Shown: positions 26,135 through 30,561 of the stretch, piece after piece
Numbering within the stretch: the first letter of the stretch is position 1
Layout: each line of letters opens with the position of its first letter
DNA from: Irpex lacteus
Lineage: Eukaryota > Basidiomycota > Agaricomycetes > Polyporales > Irpicaceae
DNA: 30,561 nt
NCBI GenBank assembly: GCA_001986395.2
Contig: MQVO02000108.1
Coordinates: forward strand, 1 to 30,561
Direction: 5' to 3'
Made by a program: the position numbers and the translations under genes
Notes under the pieces: generated by a model
What the model saw: only the letters and a program-made list of their open reading frames with translations
The model's database searches: none
Told to the model about the DNA's origin: nothing

Positions 26135-27135
26135 AATAAGATAATTTCGGTAAATGAACTCGCAAAACATATTTACCACGTTCGTCAAAAGGAAATAATA
26201 AAGTACATATCGCGCAACTGTTTACTAAAAAACACAGCACTTTGCTAAAATGAAAATTATTGTATAAAGTTGAGGTCTGCCCAATGCTTATTAATAAAGT
26301 ATTATATTTAACGATATTATAATTAAAGTTTTAAGTCAATGGCTATGAGAGTCATAATGTACCAAAATGCCTTGTCTACTAATTATAGTCTTGCAACAAT
26401 GATAGAATGATGCGATAACTGTATCTACCGAAATCTTAGTGAAATTGAATTAGCGGTGAAGATGCCGTTTTCCTAAAGTTAGACGAGAAGACCCTGTGCA
26501 GCTTTACTATAGCCTAATTAGTTGTATCTATTTTATTCTCCTTTTAGAATATTAAGTAATATATTGATATATTCTTTGAAAAATACTTAAATTAGAAATT
26601 ATAGATACTGATCTTATTGGTAATTAATTGATAATTATTTTAAATTCTTAATTACGTTTAATATTATATTAAATATTAAATAAAAAAACATAAGAGACAG
26701 CTTTAGTCTGATAGTTTAAATGGGCGTTGATTTCATAAAATGTAACTGAATATGACCATTTACAATTAAATTTATAAATATTAAATTTTGGTTAGATTAA
26801 TGAAAAATTCATTAATATTGTTAAAATATTAAATTATATTAATATTAATAAAGATTAAATAATGTATATTATCTGAAAGTGAAATCAGAGATATTATTGT
26901 TAAAAATAATAAAAAGTAAGTAAAATAGTATAACTATGCAATAAATTTTGACTTACAAGTCGGAATTATACGTAAGTAGGTTATAGTGAACAAGATCGTA
27001 TTTATAGTAAAAGCGATCGATAACGAATAAAAGCTACGCCAGGATAAACAGCATGGTAACGCGAGAGAGTAGATATTGTAAGCGTTGTTCGTGACTTGAT
27101 GTCGACTCAACCTATCTATTGGTCGTATAAGCTAA
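26135..27135 (+). rRNA. rnl: Large-subunit rRNA, 3' part (domains IV-V), degraded
   Basis: Recognisable in order: CGCGCAACTGTTTACTAAAA followed by ACACAGCAC; GAGGTCTGCCCAATGC; GAAATCTTAGTGAAATTGAA; CGGTGAAGATGCCG; GACGAGAAGACCCTGTGCAG; GCGAGAGAGTAGATATTGTA; TTGATGTCGACTCAACC. These correspond to helices leading into and forming the peptidyl-transferase domain. Bases that are nearly universal are changed: the GGTAGC of the TAAGGTAGC motif reads TGTACC, and GGGATAACAG reads AGGATAAACAG. The 5' domains and domain VI are missing, and similarity stops abruptly near 27133. It is therefore more likely a decayed partial copy than the working rRNA, though a split gene cannot be excluded. Confidence 0.8.
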
Positions 27136-27320
27136 AAATAAATTTAATATTAATTTGAAATAAAGGTTTATAAGAACCTATAAAAATAGATAAATAAAAG
27201 AAGAGAATTAAGAGATATTAATATAAATAGATTTAATTAAATAATTATAATTATTATTATTATAATAAGGAAATAAAGTATAAACTAAAAAATTTACTTC
27301 TTATACTTCCTTATTATTTA
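27136..27320. other. AT-rich intergenic
   Basis: No gene recognised; expected LSU domain V/VI sequence is absent. Confidence 0.5.
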
Positions 27321-27323
27321 TAA

Positions 27324-27689
27324 CTAAATAAACTTTAAACTATTAAATATTTTTCAGTAAGGATTATCAGTATCATTAATCTGGTATTCTAAATAGCTAT
27401 AACGGTTTATCGCAACATTACTATTATTAGAACTGTCACAACTTTTACATTTTTCTATTAAGAATTCTTTGTCTTTAAGATCCTTTCCAGAATATCAAGT
27501 TTTACCTTTTTTATCTTCAAATTTATTAATATCGGCATCTGTAGATACTCAAGTATAAGCACTGTGTCAGCTTCTTTTGCAATTTAAGCATTTTCACTGA
27601 CCAAAATATCTTCCATATTCAATACCATCTATTAATTCAGTTTTTAAGGGTCTAATATATAATTCATTATTATTTCTTTTTATTTTCAT
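27324..27689 (-). CDS. 3CxxC-type zinc-finger-like protein, readable only with TGA = Trp
   Basis: From ATG 27689 to TAG 27324 the frame is open for 121 codons if TGA is Trp (five TGA codons). Order: MKIKRNNNELYIRPLKTELI; DGIEYGRYFGQ(W)KCLNCKRS; (W)HSAYT(W)VSTDADIN; GKT(W)YSGKDLKDKEFLIEK; CKSCDSSNNSNV; RYSYLEYQINDTDNPY(W). The FG.(W)KC..C...(W).SA..(W)V segment followed about 45 residues later by a second CxxC resembles the 3CxxC zinc-finger fold known from nuclear-encoded proteins (two of the CxxC pairs visible). It is complete, with no shift. It overlaps the start of the plus-strand ORF 27656-28327. Role unknown; nucleic-acid or protein binding is a guess. Confidence 0.6.
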
Positions 27690-28327
27690 GGTTTGTACAT
27701 ATTTTTGATGACTATATAATCCCAAAACCTCCGGTAGAACCATCAGGAGGAGATTATAAAGTATGGAAATGGGGTGAAGGTTCCTATGACAATAGACCAA
27801 TAAACCCAAATCCATTTTCTAAAGATACACTTGAAAAATATCCTACTCCAAGATATGAAACTTATGATTATAATCCTTATAATACAGTATATAATCAAAG
27901 AGCAGGATGGACATTTTATGATATAGCTTGGTATACTGGTATAGCTCTTTCAGTAGTAGCAGTAGCAGGATTAATATATATAATTTCAAATGGAACTTTA
28001 GCAGATTATATTGCAGGTTCTAACTCTAATAATAATCCAGCTAATCCACCTAATCCACCTAATCCACCTTCACCACCTTCACCTGTAGATGCTACTGATA
28101 TAATTATTCAAGATAATAGAACCCCCGGTGCTATAACTTTATTAGGTTATAGAATTTCAAATTCTCTTTCTACTATAGGATCATACTTAAATCCTTATAA
28201 CTATTATACTCCACAACATATAGAAAATAGAGAATTTACAAATTTTTTACAAAGACAATACTCAATGAATACTGCAGATAGAAGTATATATCCATTTACA
28301 GAAATAAATCCATACCCAAAAAACTAA
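27656..28327 (+). pseudogene. Hypothetical membrane/proline-linker protein, start missing, cut by hairpin
   Basis: Open for 223 codons without an ATG near the start. Order: LFSWFVHIFDDYIIPKPPVE; GGDYKVWKWGEGSYDNRPIN; KDTLEKYPTPRYETYDYNPY; GWTFYDIAWYTGIALSVVAV (membrane helix, about residues 87-107); SNSNNNPANPPNPPNPPSPP (three NPP units, then SPPSP); TPGAITLLGYRISNSLSTIG; SYLNPYNYYTPQHIENREFT; RSIYPFTEINPY, then PKN-stop contributed by the H2 hairpin. Homologous in order to 11870-13131, which goes on for another 100 or so residues past this point, so this copy is truncated by the hairpin. It is very clean apart from its ends. Function unknown. Confidence 0.6.
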
Positions 28328-28391
28328 TTGTTTCATCCGCAATTATTAAAATTTAATTAAATTAAATTTTAATTAGAGCCTAGTTTTGGGG
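28315..28391 (+). repeat. CTAG-arm hairpin, long-core form (H2)
   Basis: CCCAAAAAACTAATTG / CCTAGTTTTGGGGG; core TATTAAAATTTAATTAAATT, then AGAG. It truncates two ORFs at once: the hypothetical protein on the plus strand and the GIY-YIG gene on the minus strand. Confidence 0.85.
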
Positions 28392-28922
28392 GTGGTATTA
28401 TTTTTAGCCATTCTTTCTAAATGATCTTCAGATAATTTTCGATCTAACATAATCTCTCTTTTAAACTTCAGGACTTCTTCGGATTCATTTCTACTTTTGG
28501 AAGCTTCACTCATAAGTTTAAGAGAGGCTTCGCTATGTTTGTATCCCAAATTAGACCCAGCTATTTTTAATATATTGTATTCGGGATTTAATTTATCTAT
28601 GTAGAATTGCTCTCTATCTAGTACTATTAAAATAGGACAATATTCTAAAATTTCTAATCTAAACCCTGCATAACCATCTTTTAAAAGAGCCTTACAAATA
28701 AGAGATGCACCTCTCTTACTGCTTGACAAATAGCTATGATTAAAGTATCATCTAAATCTATCATCCTGCATAGTAAGAACCTACATAACTTTTTCCTGAA
28801 TCTTTGTGAACTCAACGGTAAACACCAGATTTACCTTTATTTTGTTTAACGATCAATCCTTTATGTTCATCAGGATTAGTATAAATTACAACAGGTTCAA
28901 GTTAAGATGAAGAAGTAGACAT
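28390..28922 (-). pseudogene. GIY-YIG homing endonuclease, nearly complete N-terminal two thirds
   Basis: From ATG 28922: MSTSSS, stop, LEPVVIYTNPDEHKGLIVKQ, NKGKSGVYR(W)VHKDSGKSY VGS (nuclease GVY...YVG pair, one TGA as Trp), shift, DDRFR(W)YFNHSYLSSSKRGA, SLICKALLKDGYAGFRLEIL, EYC, DREQFYIDKLNPEYNILKIA (catalytic Glu in REQFYIDKL kept), GSNLGYKHSEASLKLMSEAS (NUMOD3), RKLSEDHLERMAKNN, then the H2 hairpin. One stop, one shift and the missing NUMOD1 end mark it as inactive. It is the best preserved endonuclease in the window. Confidence 0.85.
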
Positions 28923-29363
28923 AGTTCTTATGTTTATTTCCCATTAAAGTGTGTTTTATCCTTTTTAAAAAGATATTTAAATTGGGATTCTCCCTCCCCT
29001 AAACTTATATTACTATTTAATTCAATTATGAGGTATCCGGGTAAGTCCTAGGCGTATACCACAGTATTTTAGTTTACTAATTTAAACAAATATTTTCCTT
29101 TAAAAGCATTAGTTCTATTTTTCTTTTAAAATATAAAGATATACTGGGTTGCTTCGGACTCGATATTAACCATCCACTTATTGTCATGTTAGACAACTTA
29201 AACTAATTTAAAAAGATAAATACCTCTAAACGGAGAGTAGTACGTTTCCTACTTCCCTTTTTTTTTTATTTAAAAAAAAAGGATAAACAGAAATACTTGA
29301 CTGTGGAATACCCTGTGCTTCACCTGCTGAATTAATCGAAGAATAAATCATAACTTCATTTGT
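28923..29363. other. Intergenic with AT hairpin
   Basis: No gene recognised; an AT hairpin lies at 29255-29282. Confidence 0.5.
29255..29282. repeat. AT hairpin
   Basis: CCCTTTTTTTTTTATTTAAA and following A-run with GG; flanks match 13496-13540 (TACTTCCC on the left, GGATAAACAG on the right). Confidence 0.85.
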
Positions 29364-29787
29364 CTAAATATTAGTAACCTCTATAGTTTTACAGTTTTGT
29401 TTAATGGAGTCTGAATCTATTTTTGAAAAAATGTACCCTTTAATGGTACTAACTTGCCCATTTGTAGACTCAGACTTGTTATTATTTAAATAGTTTAAAA
29501 GTCGTCTAGGAGATATACCCAAAAATTGATATGCGGCTTTCATCGTAGAGAATTGTTTGGTAATCCCTGTAACACTGTTAGTTAATTCTACAGCCTGTTT
29601 TGAATTAGTTAGACTAGTGGCAGAAGAGGAATCTAAACTAGATGTAGCTTTAGTAATCATATAACCTTTGTATGGCTTATTATTAACTAAATACCTTTTC
29701 ACAGTAGTCATATGAACACCTAAAAACAGGGCAGCCTGTATCAAAGAAGTAAATTCTTTATTCTCTCCTGTTTCGATATTAGAAAGA
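29364..29787 (-). pseudogene. Homing endonuclease C-terminus with two NUMOD1 repeats
   Basis: Reads SNIETGENKEFTSLIQAALF, LGVHMTTVKRYLVNNKPYKG (helix-turn-helix 1), then VELTNSVTGITKQFSTMKAA, YQFLGISPRRLLNYLNNNKS (helix-turn-helix 2), KGYIFSKID and a tail to a stop at 29364. The open frame extends upstream of ATG 29744 to a half hairpin (TTAGTTTTTTGGAGG, about 29787-29803), so the nuclease part was probably lost at that element. It may have been the continuation of a GIY-YIG protein. Confidence 0.65.
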
Positions 29788-30083
29788 ATTAGTTTTTTGG
29801 AGGAGTATTAGAATTAGTATTACACTATTAATTGAGATTGGTAAGTAAATGGTTGTAGTAAACTTTAGTAGTTTAATTAATTTTACAAAGATATTAACTT
29901 TTATGACTATTATTAACTATTACTTACACAAAACCACTCTTAGGTTAAACTTAATAACTTCACTAACAGGTTATACTGCGTTTACATTTAAGTCTGCGAT
30001 TACCGTTATCTGACTATAATTAGTAGATTATTATTAGTAGTTAAAATAATAAAAAATATAAATATAAAATTATTTTAACAATA

Positions 30084-30131
30084 CCCCAAAAAACTAGTTA
30101 GAATTAATTATAATTCCGAGTGTTTTTAAGG
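30084..30131 (-). repeat. CTAG-arm hairpin (H1), right arm eroded
   Basis: CCCCAAAAAACTAG / CCGAGTGTTTTTAAGG around GAATTAATTATAATT. Confidence 0.85.
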
Positions 30132-30184
30132 TACAGGATCTTTTTATTTAGATTTAGTAGTAGAATAGGAAAGGAATTTATTTT

Positions 30185-30561
30185 ATTTTAATTTGGGGGG
30201 AAGGTATATTCTTATATTTTAGTTAAAACTACACATAAATCTAAAAGGGCTGTAGCTAAACTATTAAATGTACAATATAGAATTATAAACTAATCATATA
30301 GATAAGTGAATTAAAGGAGGTATTAATGGAAATTATATATTTAGTTCTGAATTAGATACTATAGAGTTAGAAAAGTTATTGGAAATATCTTCATTAAGGA
30401 AAATTTAATAATAATAGAGTATGGGTTTATAATGCCTCTACTTTAAAACTAATATCAGACTCATTTAGTAGTATGCAAAAAAGCTGCAGACTACTTTAAG
30501 GTGGATTACAGATCTATATATTAAATCACTTGGATACTAACTTAGCTACTATCCTTTTTTT
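30185..30561 (+). pseudogene. NUMOD-type endonuclease C-terminus, runs off the window
   Basis: Segments: YSYILVKTTHKSKRAVAKLL, NVQYRIIN, then DK(W)IKGGINGNYIFSSELD (TGA as Trp), TIELEKLLEISSLRK, a break, NNRVWVYNASTLKLISDSFS, SMQKAADYFKVDYRSI, LNHLDTNLATI. VWVYNA...F.S...AA..F.VD is a NUMOD1 repeat. Several shifts. It ends in a T-run that is probably the start of another AT hairpin. Confidence 0.55.

Noticed and set aside
27690..27815. Upstream extension of the zinc-finger ORF to the ATG at 27815
   Set aside because: The added residues are antisense to the well-supported KPPVEP/WKWG segment of the plus-strand ORF; ATG 27689 is the more likely start.

Overview
The window reads as mitochondrial DNA of a filamentous fungus. 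An Agaricomycete (Basidiomycota) is my best guess, but this is inference from the cox1/cox2 style, the intron-type endonucleases and the hypothetical membrane ORFs; no search was run. Only two protein genes look whole: cox2 (+, 9208-9962, with a one-base frame problem at codon 8) and an intronless cox1 (-, 14163-15773). Eight tRNA genes are visible: Arg(ACG), Trp(CCA), and Leu(UAA), Met(CAU) and Glu(UUC) each present twice. The rest is a graveyard of gene pieces, homing-endonuclease and group II intron remnants, and palindromic repeats.

Layout. 1-7700: degraded pieces of nad4, possibly nad4L, cob (one exon behind an intron-endonuclease ORF), atp6, nad6 and nad5, with endonuclease C-termini, a probable group I intron core, tRNA-Arg and small unknown ORFs. 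7729-9190 and 15794-17159: two arms of a large inverted repeat, each carrying trnL-trnM-trnE, a GC-rich tandem-repeat island and, at the inner edge, a 27-bp element about 20 bp before cox2 (left arm) or cox1 (right arm). The two cox genes therefore converge, each reading inward from an identical leader. Between them lie a dead group II reverse-transcriptase fragment and a decayed hypothetical membrane ORF. 17160-19800 (minus strand): GIY-YIG remnant, atp9 C-terminus, two cox3 C-termini and two LAGLIDADG remnants, separated by hairpins. 20400-23760: tRNA-Trp, a circularly permuted group II RT, a third cox3 C-terminus and an unrecognised protein split by a hairpin. 24800-28330: hypothetical membrane ORFs, a mutated 3' part of the large-subunit rRNA, and a hidden 3CxxC zinc-finger ORF. 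28330-30561: GIY-YIG/NUMOD remnants.

Three themes tie this together. First, more than 20 palindromes share the arms CCCCAAAAAACTAG / CTAGTTTTTTGGGG around exchangeable inner hairpins; they sit inside or exactly at the ends of gene pieces and at one edge of the inverted repeat. Second, many pieces are 3' ends of genes (cox3 three times, atp9, atp6) close to homing endonucleases, a pattern known where mobile endonuclease ORFs carry replacement C-termini. Third, TGA falls on canonical Trp positions in the mobile and fragmentary ORFs, while cox1 and cox2 use only TGG and the only visible tRNA-Trp has a CCA anticodon. This points to a mixed origin or a shift in code usage.
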